Below, piece after piece: positions 8,450-16,244 of a stretch of 64,000 nucleotides of DNA; within the stretch, counting starts at the first letter, position 1, and each line of letters begins with the position of its first letter. The stretch lies in NCBI RefSeq assembly GCF_914271435.1, contig NZ_CAJZAI010000017.1, positions 1-64,000 of the forward strand. The letters are read 5' to 3'. The position numbers were made by a program, and so were the translations under genes. The stretch is from Cupriavidus laharis (lineage in GTDB: Bacteria; Pseudomonadota; Gammaproteobacteria; Burkholderiales; Burkholderiaceae). The notes under the pieces are model-generated. The model worked only from the letters and a program-made list of their open reading frames with translations. It did not search any database and had not been told where the DNA came from.

Positions 8450-8917
8450 TTACGGATTTTTCGGTAAGTGTGAAACACATTGTTTCGCCACATTTTCATC
8501 GAAATATGTGCTTATCAAGGACCTCCTGTTTTTATCGATTTTCAGGTTAATAAATTCACTACCACACCTAGGGAAATACTCTTTAAATCTCATGGTTTTT
8601 GTAGAATACAGGAATACTCGGTGAATTGTGTAAGTACCCTTCCCCTCATCCAAATACTCCACTGAAAAATCGGCCGCACCATCAAAATTATAATCTTCGA
8701 TCGCCACACTCACAGAGTCGGTGTTATCCACATCAAGCTCCATGGCATCGTGATTGCACATTTTTGCACTACACGCACCAATTAAAATGGATTTATCGTG
8801 AATTCTGATGGCTGCACTGACCCCCTTGATCGGGACAAACCCAATTGATCCGCTTACTTGTGCGTTGCAGGAGCAAATTACCAGAGCCAGTGCCAAGAAC
8901 GAGAGTATTTTTTGCAT
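8450..8917 (-). CDS. XAC2610-like exported protein, candidate orphan immunity protein
   Basis: The 155-residue product has a lipoprotein-type signal (MQKILSFLALALVICSC, lipid Cys17 plausible) and a DYNFDGAADFSVEYLD motif at residues 75-90. This motif is characteristic of XAC2610-related proteins. XAC2610 of Xanthomonas is a periplasmic inhibitor of a secreted peptidoglycan hydrolase, so an immunity role is a reasonable family-based inference. The gene is AT-rich. It ends two bases before the decayed PAAR copy, and no partner effector remains next to it, so it looks like an orphan. Confidence 0.72.
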   Translation of the reverse strand: MQKILSFLALALVICSCNAQVSGSIGFVPIKGVSAAIRIHDKSILIGACSAKMCNHDAMELDVDNTDSVSVAIEDYNFDGAADFSVEYLDEGKGTYTIHRVFLYSTKTMRFKEYFPRCGSEFINLKIDKNRRSLISTYFDENVAKQCVSHLPKNP

Positions 8918-9008
8918 ACTTCAGCTCGCTTTTTCCATGTTAGGCGCGACCCCACCCTAGGTGCGGGTGATTCAATTGTCTTAGAATATTTTCCGCTCGC
9001 GTCATGAG

Positions 9009-9079
9009 TTAATCGCTACAATACAAGCGCACTGTATTACCTGATTTCGCAATACCCCCATCCTGACCAATCGATTGAC
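9009..9079 (-). pseudogene. C-terminal tail of an unknown protein, cut off by the insertion sequence
   Basis: With the insertion sequence and one TA removed, the minus strand reads from the PAAR remnant, in a shifted frame, into SQSIGQDGGIAKSGNTVRLY and a stop at 9009-9011. The tail looks protein-like, with regular codon use and a terminal Cys, but I cannot assign a family. It may be the end of another cargo or immunity gene fused to the PAAR fragment. This is weak evidence from one short stretch. Confidence 0.3.
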
Positions 9080-9081
9080 TA

Positions 9082-9105
9082 TTGAGATTTACAAAAAACA
9101 TGACA
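9082..9105 (+). repeat. IS630 left terminal inverted repeat
   Basis: The 24-base terminus starts TTGAGATTTAC and ends CATGACA. It pairs with the reverse complement of 10156-10179 at 18 of 24 positions. Confidence 0.88.
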
Positions 9106-9145
9106 ACGGATTCAAGGCTGACGCGTTTTATCTCTAACGGGTTGA

Positions 9146-10155
9146 ATGGAGATGCGCGCCGTGCCGAAGAAGCCGTTAGACGAAGCAACGAAGAAGCGCT
9201 TGCGAGCTGGTCGGATGCTGTTAGCTGGCAAGCGACCAGCCGAGGTAGCATTGGCCATGGGGGTAGCTCGACAAACGGTGTACACGTGGAAGGCTCTGCT
9301 CGATGAAGGCGGAATTGATGCGCTACGGGCTGTGCCAGGTCGAGGCCGCCCAGCCAAGCTTGAGCCGGAGCAATTGGCCGAATTGCGCGGGGCGTTGCTG
9401 CAAAGCCTGACTGCACATGGCTTTGGTACCGAGCTATGGACACTCAAGCGCGTCGGTTCGCTCATCAAGCGCACGTATGGCGTCGAGTTCAGCCAAACGC
9501 AGATCTGGCGCATTCTTGGGGCGTTGGGTTTCAGCGCGCAGAAGCCAGATCGTCGCGCGATCGAGCGAGACGAAGACGCGGTACGCCACTGGAAGCGCCA
9601 CACCTGGCCTGCGCTTAAAAAAAAGCCCAACGTGACGGCCGATTGATTGTCTTTATCGACGAGACCGGCATCAGCGAGCGCCCCACACGTGTGCGTACCT
9701 GGGCGCCCAAGGGGCAAACACCGATCATCCAGTTTCATTTCAACTGGAACCATGTGTCGGCAATTGCCGGCCTCAGTCGCACGAACTACCTGTTTCGGCT
9801 GTACGAAGGCAGCGTCAAGAAAGAACAGGTGGTCGAGTTTCTCAAGGCGCTCAAAGCGCATCTGAAGCAGCCGTTGCTGATCATCTGGGATGGTGCCAGG
9901 CCCCATCGCGCGACGATGGTCCGCGAATATCTGGATTCTCTCGATGGACATATTCATATGACCTTCCTGCCACCGTACTGCCCCGATCTCAATCCCGTCG
10001 AGTACCTGTGGGCATGGCTCAAGCGTCATGCGATTGCGAACTTCTGCCCCGACAACCTCAATGAGTTGCATACCGTCACCCGCAACAAGCTCAAAAGCGC
10101 TCAACACCGGCCTTCGATCATCGCCGCGTGCTGGGTTCAGGCAACGTTGTGGTGA
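9146..10155 (+). CDS. IS630 transposase, made by -1 frameshift
   Basis: Frame one (9146-9646) encodes the DNA-binding half: a helix-turn-helix (PAEVALAMGVARQTVYTWKA) and a winged-helix-like linker. Frame two (to 10155) encodes the DDE catalytic domain, with the first Asp in VFIDETGIS, the second in IIWDGARPH and the Glu in LNPVEYLWAWLK. The halves join by a -1 shift at a run of eight A (9617-9624). There the reading becomes LKKKAQRDGRLIVFIDETG, which is continuous with the family. Several IS630 elements use programmed frameshifting at such runs, but an inactivating one-base change cannot be excluded. A short internal start may be used instead of 9146. Confidence 0.88.
9617..9624 (+). promoter_or_regulatory. 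A8 slippery run, probable -1 frameshift site
   Basis: Eight consecutive A residues occur in the zero frame as AAA AAA AAG, 20 bases before the frame-one stop. Slipping back one base joins the DNA-binding and catalytic halves of the transposase. Confidence 0.7.
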
Positions 10156-10179
10156 TGTCATGATTTACGGAAAGATCAA
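10156..10179 (-). repeat. IS630 right terminal inverted repeat
   Basis: This is the right-hand terminus. Its reverse complement starts TTGATCTTTCC and ends CATGACA, matching the left terminus at 18 of 24 positions. TA follows directly at 10180-10181. Confidence 0.88.
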
Positions 10180-10283
10180 TAATCCGATGCGGAAGAGTGG
10201 CCCATGAAGTTCATGGTCGGTGAGCCAGCGGTGATCTTCCCGCCATTTTTTGGAGTGTCACCGAGGAAGATGAGCCATTTCAT
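10180..10283 (-). pseudogene. Third PAAR remnant, N-terminal fragment only
   Basis: Starting at the ATG at 10281-10283, the minus strand encodes MKWLIFLGDTPKNGGKITAG followed by SPTMNFMGHSS, then a stop. This aligns with the first 30 residues of the intact PAAR at 7478 (MKSPIRLGDALENGG and SPTMTFMGRP). After Gly-His the similarity ends and the insertion sequence follows. It sits 13 bases after an exported-protein gene, the same relation as in the other two copies. It is a fossil PAAR start and is too short to function. Confidence 0.8.
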
Positions 10284-10296
10284 GAAATTTACGTTT

Positions 10297-10722
10297 TTAC
10301 CATTGACAACCAGATTCTGGCGATGAGCTGATATTTGGATCAAAAATAAATCCAGTTTTTTTGTGATTCTTACTGCTTGTGTAAGTCATTGAATATATAT
10401 TTGCACCTTGACTCATCATTTCATATTCCCCAGCAATTTTTCCCCCATAAACCTCAAGCCAAGTCCGCGTTTGTTGGTATGGTGCATAATCACTTAGTTT
10501 CTCGATCTCATTTTCCTTCAAGACTAGCGTTATCGGAATTTTTGAGCCCCGATATTTAACCACCCCACCCTCCCATTTTACGCCATAATCATAATACATA
10601 CGGAGCTCAAAATCCCTTGAGATGCTAGCAGTAGATCTAAAGCAATAAATATCAGTTTTGACTTGACAAAAAACTGGCGACGACAGCGAAAGAATAATAA
10701 TTGAAATAGAAATTTTCTTCAT
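10297..10722 (-). CDS. Exported protein, candidate immunity partner of the adjacent effector
   Basis: The 141-residue product has a clear signal peptide (MKKISISIIILSLSSPVFC|QVK), placing it in the periplasm; the Cys could alternatively be lipidated. It starts 6 bases after the peptidoglycan-hydrolase effector gene, shares its AT-rich composition and ends just before a PAAR remnant. Periplasmic location and position directly behind a wall-degrading effector make it the likely immunity protein. I recognise no family, and no catalytic motif is visible. Confidence 0.65.
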   Translation of the reverse strand: MKKISISIIILSLSSPVFCQVKTDIYCFRSTASISRDFELRMYYDYGVKWEGGVVKYRGSKIPITLVLKENEIEKLSDYAPYQQTRTWLEVYGGKIAGEYEMMSQGANIYSMTYTSSKNHKKTGFIFDPNISSSPESGCQW

Positions 10723-10728
10723 ATTTAC

Positions 10729-13095
10729 TCACGGCCTCTGCCTATCAAGCGACACATTAATATGGTGTGTCGCGATATAGAATTTCTTCTTTTGACGTGG
10801 TGGATTCCCAGTCAGCACAGGATGACCCTGAGCATCCAGTACTGGCTCCTTTTGACTATTTCTACGCCAATCAAAGGTTATTGAGACACTCCCTCCATCA
10901 AAAATCTCATCAAGAAGTATGCTTCTCAGGTAGATCACTGACTGCAGTCGAAGGTCAAGACCATTGAGATTTTCTATAGAAACATATCCATTCACATCTT
11001 TGCTCACCGTTATGGCATCCTGCTGACTGGTTCCGGAATCGAGGTGGGAAAGCATATTATTTTTCTTTGCAACATAGAATCCAGCACTGTCTACGCAATT
11101 GACATAGCTGTGATGCCCATCATTATCCTTCGCAATAATTTCGTTAGGGTCCCAACCAAGCTCTTGGAAAGCAGCAGCGGGATTGCTGCTCGATAATCGC
11201 CTAAAATCTCCATATTTCTTGTAATTTTCAAGGTGAGTGAGTTGAATGAGGCCTCTCCCATAGTAGGGGCTGTAGCTTCTATCTTCACCGCCAACTTCCT
11301 TAACGAGGCTGAGATTTCCGGTTTCCGGAATTACGTGTGAGAAGAAATGAAGTAAGCGTTGTTTTTGGTTTGATAGACCATATTTTCTTGCTCCTTCATT
11401 GAAGGATCTTGCCCAATTTTTAGAGCGTGAGGCTGCAATAGCCCACGACGTTCCGGATGGCTGGAATTGTGTGAGCTTTAAATGAAGAAGTTTCCTCGGA
11501 AAACATTGTGCCATTTCATCTGAGTGGAGCCATCCGCACTTTCTGAAATGCCGAATAAACGCGAGTGGATGAAAAAACCAGAACTTCTTGCCGCCGCCGA
11601 GCGTGGTCTGTTCCAGAAACTGGAGTTGCGTGTGGAACTTGAGGAAATTGTCATACCCATTTGGATCGGTTTCCTTGCGTTTGCCGAAGAATCCATCCGG
11701 GTCATTCAGACGCTTGAAGCGCGCCTCGTTGCCGCTTGCATCCCATTCGCTCGGGGCATGGCAGATGAAGCCCTTTAGCCTCTCCCGCACCTCGGCGTGG
11801 GTCTGGATATAGTCAGCGAGCTTGTCTTCCTGCTCCCATTCCGAACGCAGGCGCTCGGCTGGCGTTTCCAGGTCCTCGACGACCTTGACAAGGTTGCGCA
11901 GCGCATCGTAGTCGCACAGGCCGTCCTGGCTGAGCGGCGTGTTGCCTTCCTCGATTTTTTGCCAGCCGCAAAAATGCGGAAAGTCTGCGTCGGACAGCTT
12001 CTGGATCGTGCTTTGGCTGATGTCGATGTACCCCTGCTTGCCCGCCTCGAAGGTCACCGCCACCCACGTCTTTTGGGCTGCCGCTGACAGCGTAGGGGTG
12101 TCATTCAGGATGCGGCCAAACCGGAGCATCTCGTAACCGTCGCTGGGGCATTGCGGGTACAGCGCAGTGGCGCGTGCGTACAAGTCGTACTCGTAATCCT
12201 TGCAGATGTCCCGCTCAGGCTTGGAGTTCAAGGGTGTCGCGGCTCCGCTTTTTTCGATCCAGGAATGCGTATAGCGTTGGCCCTTATGAAAATACGCTTC
12301 CACGTATAGCTTGCTGTCCTTATCAAGCGTGCCGGCCTGGAGCGCGGGGAAGTAATTGGCTGTGGGACCGATGGCCTCGGGCGGCGCGCTAACAAATGCC
12401 TGACCGCCGGGGATCACGAAATAGCTGTGCCCCCAGTAGTCCTTGGACGCCGGTGTGGTGGGAGTCTTGTTGCCAAGCTGGACCGCGTGACCGGCCTGCT
12501 CGAACCAGGCCGCGAAGTCACCCTCGGTCATGAAAATCTCGAAATGCAGATGCTGCTGGCCGTGGCATTTCCCAGGATAGCCGAGGATGTCCTTACGATA
12601 GACCTTCAGGTTCTTGGGTGCTTGCACGCCGTCAGTCGGATAGGCGAGCCATTTTGGCAGCGCGGTCGATGATCCGACCTCCGGCGGATTGCTCGGCAAC
12701 GGACCGATCCTCTCTCGAATGCTGTTGAGATCCAACAGGTGCATATACAGCGAGTAGAAGGTGATGGTACGGCCATCTCCCGTGTCAGTCATGTGCTTGA
12801 GCAGCACAAAGCCGGTATTCGAGTTCAGGGCATCGGTGCCATTGTGTCCATCGGTGATGGCCTTCTGAGCCACGCGATAGGCCACGACTTCACCATCCGC
12901 GATGGCGCGCACGGCATCGTTCTGGTGCTTGGGTTGCAGATGCGCGCCGCAATGCCAGCGGCGATCAAACGCGATGGGATAGACACCGTGGTGGGGCAGT
13001 TCGAACTTGTCAACGGCATCCATCATTGGATCGATGCAGGCCGGATCGCTGGAGGTCAAGCCGTTGGAAGGCAGGAAAGGCGGACTGATGATCAT
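10729..13095 (-). CDS. T6SS effector: M23-like endopeptidase plus GH19-like muramidase/chitinase domain
   Basis: This 788-residue protein starts three bases after the vgrG stop, so it is probably VgrG cargo. The N-terminal part (about residues 35-190) looks like an M23/LytM peptidoglycan endopeptidase, with ADGEVVAY, YSLYMHL and the Zn-binding HLHFEIF at 182-188. The middle has an SH3-like stretch. The C-terminal part (about 560-700) matches GH19/lysozyme-type hydrolases, with HVIPETGNL (candidate catalytic Glu591) and YYGRGLIQLTHLENY at 611-625. No signal peptide is seen, as expected for a T6SS cargo. The 5' two thirds are GC-rich like vgrG and the last ~800 bases are AT-rich, so the toxin domain may have been swapped in. 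The following gene is the likely immunity gene. Confidence 0.82.
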   Translation of the reverse strand: MIISPPFLPSNGLTSSDPACIDPMMDAVDKFELPHHGVYPIAFDRRWHCGAHLQPKHQNDAVRAIADGEVVAYRVAQKAITDGHNGTDALNSNTGFVLLKHMTDTGDGRTITFYSLYMHLLDLNSIRERIGPLPSNPPEVGSSTALPKWLAYPTDGVQAPKNLKVYRKDILGYPGKCHGQQHLHFEIFMTEGDFAAWFEQAGHAVQLGNKTPTTPASKDYWGHSYFVIPGGQAFVSAPPEAIGPTANYFPALQAGTLDKDSKLYVEAYFHKGQRYTHSWIEKSGAATPLNSKPERDICKDYEYDLYARATALYPQCPSDGYEMLRFGRILNDTPTLSAAAQKTWVAVTFEAGKQGYIDISQSTIQKLSDADFPHFCGWQKIEEGNTPLSQDGLCDYDALRNLVKVVEDLETPAERLRSEWEQEDKLADYIQTHAEVRERLKGFICHAPSEWDASGNEARFKRLNDPDGFFGKRKETDPNGYDNFLKFHTQLQFLEQTTLGGGKKFWFFHPLAFIRHFRKCGWLHSDEMAQCFPRKLLHLKLTQFQPSGTSWAIAASRSKNWARSFNEGARKYGLSNQKQRLLHFFSHVIPETGNLSLVKEVGGEDRSYSPYYGRGLIQLTHLENYKKYGDFRRLSSSNPAAAFQELGWDPNEIIAKDNDGHHSYVNCVDSAGFYVAKKNNMLSHLDSGTSQQDAITVSKDVNGYVSIENLNGLDLRLQSVIYLRSILLDEIFDGGSVSITFDWRRNSQKEPVLDAQGHPVLTGNPPRQKKKFYIATHHINVSLDRQRP

Positions 13096-13098
13096 GAT

Positions 13099-15426
13099 TC
13101 AGTGGGAAGATGGGTATTGCTCGCTGAATTGCAGGCGGCTTGTCGGCAGGGTTGGCAAGGCATAGGTCTGCCCATCCGGCCCTTCGAAGGTAAAGGACGC
13201 GGCCTTGACCTTGAAAGCCCCTGGGCAATGGAAGGTGGCGCCGTGATTGTCGAAGACGAGATAGGCGCCGCTGCCGCCGATGACGGCCTTCTTGGCGGCA
13301 TTGATCAGCACGTCCTCGCTGGCGCTGGCGATCTGTACCTGCTTGTCGGCAAACATATCCAGCGCGTCGCTTTGCGCCTGGATTTCGACCTTGCCTTTGG
13401 CCGCGAACAGCTTGATGCCAAGTCTTGAGGCGAACAGCGATAGTGCGTCGCCGGCGGCGATGGCGATTTTCGCCAGGGCGCTGACGTTGCACCCTGCCTT
13501 CGTGGCAACATTGACATCCCGCCCGGCTGCGACCGACACGCGATCCGGCGTGGTGATGGCGATGCCATGGGGAGCGACCAGCGCGATGACCGCCTGCTTG
13601 AGTTCATTCAGATTACTGCGCAGCCATTCATTCTCGGCCTTGAGGTCCGCGATTTCCGCCTTCGATTGACCGGCCGCGTTCGTCAATCCCTGTGCCTGGG
13701 CCAGGATCGAGCGCATTTCATTCATGGCCGCAGTCATGTCAAGCTGCTGGCCGTTAGCCTGGGCTTGCGTCCATGCCGTGAGCAGCAGGCCCGCGCCGCC
13801 ACGCATGGTGCCCTTGAGATCGGTGCGCAGCTCGAACCCTTCGCCGCGTGGCTTCTTCTGGTGGTCAACCAAATAGCCCAGGTTGAGTTGGGTCTTGCCC
13901 CCATACTCCGTGGACAGCTTGATCCCCTCCTGCCCCTCCCAATCCTCAAACCGCAGCTTGTTATTGCTCTGTGTGCGAATGACATTGCGCGACAGCCACC
14001 GGTCCTGATTCGTGATCAGGTCCGAGTGCTGGCTGTTGTGCTGCACGCTTGCGATATACGGCTTGTTGGGATTGCCATCGCGAAAGGCCACATCCACGTA
14101 AGTACCGTCGATCAGCGGGAAGTGGAAGCCCGTCTGCAACGCCCCCGCAAACGGCTTGGCCAGCGCCAGCGGCACGCTCTCGCCGCCGTTGGGCCATTCG
14201 TCGAAATCCACATCGAAGCGGACCGTGTAGTGCCCGTGCTGCGTCAGGTAGGCGTACTTGTACTGGCCCGGTGAGGTGACCCGGGCACTCAGCGTGCCGT
14301 GGATCCTCGGCCAGTTGTCTTCGTCCATCGGCAGCCGGTAGCGCCGGTCCGAGGGAATGGCCTTGAAGGTATTCCGGTAGGCCGCATCGCGCGCGCCGCT
14401 GTGAGTGACCTCGGTAATCACCTGCCCGTTTGGCGCGTCGGGCAGCGCCATGTCCACGCGCAGGATGCGTGCCGGGCGCAGTTCCAGCACATTGCTCTCG
14501 CCAGCAAAGATCAACTGGTCAGCAAACTTGGCCTCATGGCGCAGTTGCGCCTCCCACCTGGCTCCATCGAAGTCCAGGTGATGCGTGCCGTAGACATAGG
14601 ACTGCCCGTAGGTGGTCTTCTCCTTGCGCGCGACATTTGCCTCGCCGGTGGGACGCTCCCAGGCCAGGTCAGGATTGAAGTCCGCGACCCGGAACGATTC
14701 CGGCACGGTCCTGGCGTGAGTCTCGAGCGAGAACACGGCTTCCTGGCCGGATTCCAGCCCGGCTGTCTCCCGGTATGGCACCCGCAGTTCCGGCTGGTAG
14801 ACGTAGTGGTCGATGTCGTCGCCGAACACCACCATCTCGCCGAATTTTCCGGGCATGAAATAGCAGTACAAGCCCTCCTGCTCCATCAGCAAGCGGATAT
14901 ATGACCAATCAGACAACTGATGCTGAAGCCGGAACTTGTGCTGTGGATATGTTCGGCGAAGTCTGAAGGCGAACTGGTGTCCCTGCAGGCCATGACGGCG
15001 CAGGATTGCTTCAATGATCTGCGGGCCGGTCTGCTGCTGGTAGACGCGGCTGGCACGCGTGAGCTGCAGCCGCGCCACGAGCGGCTGCACCACGATCTCA
15101 TAGCCGCAAAAATCGTGAGTCCGCCTGGTTTTGCTGAAGCGCGTGATGCAGCCAGCGAACTTGCGCGGCTCCGTGCCGTCGGAGGTGTCAATCAGGAAGG
15201 TGGCTGCCTTGCCCAGAAAGTCGGCACGATCCAGCTCGAACGGATCCGTCAGCTGGATGGTAACGGTGTAGGGCTCACCCATGCGCTCCACGGCTTCGAA
15301 CGAAACCACCGACAGCGCCGCCGCACTCGCGGTGCCAGGCACCTCCAGGAAATATGCCTGCTGACCGGTCAGTCCCTTGAGCAGCGTGCCGCCGTAAGTC
15401 TTCAACCCCTCCACCAGATCCACCAT
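13099..15426 (-). CDS. vgrG: VgrG (TssI) spike protein with DUF2345 extension
   Basis: VgrG trimers form the needle tip carried on the Hcp tube. The product (about 775 residues) has the gp27-like head (LSDWSYIRLLMEQEGLYCYF), the gp5-like OB-fold region and a long C-terminal beta-helix/DUF2345 extension with repeats of the ISVAAGRDVNV and GKVEIQAQ type. I place the start at the ATG at 15424-15426 (MVDLVEGLKTYGG), which has a GGAG site 8 bases upstream. The longer open frame to 15558 has no such signal and no family match. The gene is divergent from tssB and directly precedes the hydrolase effector. Confidence 0.9.
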   Translation of the reverse strand: MVDLVEGLKTYGGTLLKGLTGQQAYFLEVPGTASAAALSVVSFEAVERMGEPYTVTIQLTDPFELDRADFLGKAATFLIDTSDGTEPRKFAGCITRFSKTRRTHDFCGYEIVVQPLVARLQLTRASRVYQQQTGPQIIEAILRRHGLQGHQFAFRLRRTYPQHKFRLQHQLSDWSYIRLLMEQEGLYCYFMPGKFGEMVVFGDDIDHYVYQPELRVPYRETAGLESGQEAVFSLETHARTVPESFRVADFNPDLAWERPTGEANVARKEKTTYGQSYVYGTHHLDFDGARWEAQLRHEAKFADQLIFAGESNVLELRPARILRVDMALPDAPNGQVITEVTHSGARDAAYRNTFKAIPSDRRYRLPMDEDNWPRIHGTLSARVTSPGQYKYAYLTQHGHYTVRFDVDFDEWPNGGESVPLALAKPFAGALQTGFHFPLIDGTYVDVAFRDGNPNKPYIASVQHNSQHSDLITNQDRWLSRNVIRTQSNNKLRFEDWEGQEGIKLSTEYGGKTQLNLGYLVDHQKKPRGEGFELRTDLKGTMRGGAGLLLTAWTQAQANGQQLDMTAAMNEMRSILAQAQGLTNAAGQSKAEIADLKAENEWLRSNLNELKQAVIALVAPHGIAITTPDRVSVAAGRDVNVATKAGCNVSALAKIAIAAGDALSLFASRLGIKLFAAKGKVEIQAQSDALDMFADKQVQIASASEDVLINAAKKAVIGGSGAYLVFDNHGATFHCPGAFKVKAASFTFEGPDGQTYALPTLPTSRLQFSEQYPSSH

Positions 15427-15706
15427 CCTAAGGACTCCGTCTTCAGCGCAATCAAACCTGCGGCAGTGAAAATGCATGGCTCGATGTATCGCCATGCGCG
15501 TCGCACGGTAAGCAATTTCGCTTACGGCGGGAACCCCTTGGGATCCGCATTCATACAATTTAACGATCTATGACAACACTCGGTGCGAATTCGAAATCGT
15601 CCTATTTTTTCTCCATGGACGCCGTGTTACTAATCAAGAACAAGCACCGCACCGATCGTTGTTGAAGAATTAACAATCGTTAGATTCACGAATAAAGGAT
15701 TCGAGA
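15427..15706. promoter_or_regulatory. Divergent vgrG/tssB promoter region
   Basis: This 280-bp AT-richer gap separates the two diverging T6SS arms, so promoters for both should lie here. I see a short TTGTT/AACAA inverted repeat (15660-15664 and 15673-15677) about 30 bases before tssB, and an AAGGA ribosome site for tssB. No convincing sigma-54 or sigma-70 element could be fixed by eye. Confidence 0.4.
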
Positions 15707-16222
15707 ATGGCTGAGAGTTTCCAGAACGAAGTGCCCAAGACACGCGTCAATATCAAGCTTGACCTGCATACCGGCGGCGCCCAGAAGAAGGTCGAGCTGC
15801 CGCTCAAGTTGCTGGTGATGGGCGACTACAGCAATGGTCAGGAGACGCGGGCTCTCGCCGAGCGCGAGAAGGTGTCGATCAACAAGAACAACTTCAATTC
15901 CGTGCTCGCCGACTTCAACCCGAAGGCGAAGATCGCAGTGGAGAACACCCTCGTTGGTAATGGCACAGAACTGCCGGTCGATCTCGACTTCAAGTCGATG
16001 GACGACTTCAAGCCCGAAGTCGTGGCCGGCAAGGTGCCCGAACTGCGCGCACTGATGGCGGCGCGCAATCTGCTGCGCGACCTGAAGTCGAACCTGCTCG
16101 ACAACGCGATGTTCCGCCGCGAACTCGAAAAGATCCTCAAGGACCCGGGCCTGTCAGAACAGCTTCGCGCTGATCTGCAGAAGATCGGCGAGGCCGCCCC
16201 GGCATCTCCGTCCGCCCAGTAA
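15707..16222 (+). CDS. tssB: T6SS contractile sheath small subunit TssB (VipA)
   Basis: TssB pairs with TssC to form the contractile sheath. The 171-residue product is of normal length and carries the family opening (QNEVPKTRVNIKLDLHTGG), the ELPLKLLVMGDYS-type block and the DDFKPEVV motif before the C-terminal helices that bind TssC. It is first in the plus-strand arm and is followed 22 bases later by tssC with a GAGGAGA ribosome site. Confidence 0.95.
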   Translation: MAESFQNEVPKTRVNIKLDLHTGGAQKKVELPLKLLVMGDYSNGQETRALAEREKVSINKNNFNSVLADFNPKAKIAVENTLVGNGTELPVDLDFKSMDDFKPEVVAGKVPELRALMAARNLLRDLKSNLLDNAMFRRELEKILKDPGLSEQLRADLQKIGEAAPASPSAQ

Positions 16223-16244
16223 TCCCCCTTGAGGAGAGAACTCC

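Larger units (their letters stand above)
9080..10181 (+). mobile_element. IS630-family insertion sequence with TA target duplication
   Basis: The element proper is 9082-10179 (1,098 bp) and is flanked on both sides by TA (9080-9081 and 10180-10181). IS630/Tc1-type elements leave exactly this duplication. The terminal inverted repeats match at 18 of the first 24 positions, both beginning TTGA and sharing CATGACA at positions 18-24. One transposase is carried in two overlapping frames. It inserted into a PAAR-derived remnant between two exported-protein genes. Confidence 0.93.

Noticed and set aside
9009..9443. Minus-strand open frame overlapping the IS630 transposase start
   Set aside because: Most of it is the antisense of the transposase; only the last ~70 bases may be a real gene tail.
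13099..15558. Longer vgrG start at 15558
   Set aside because: The added 44 residues do not fit VgrG, and the ATG at 15426 has a well-spaced GGAG site.
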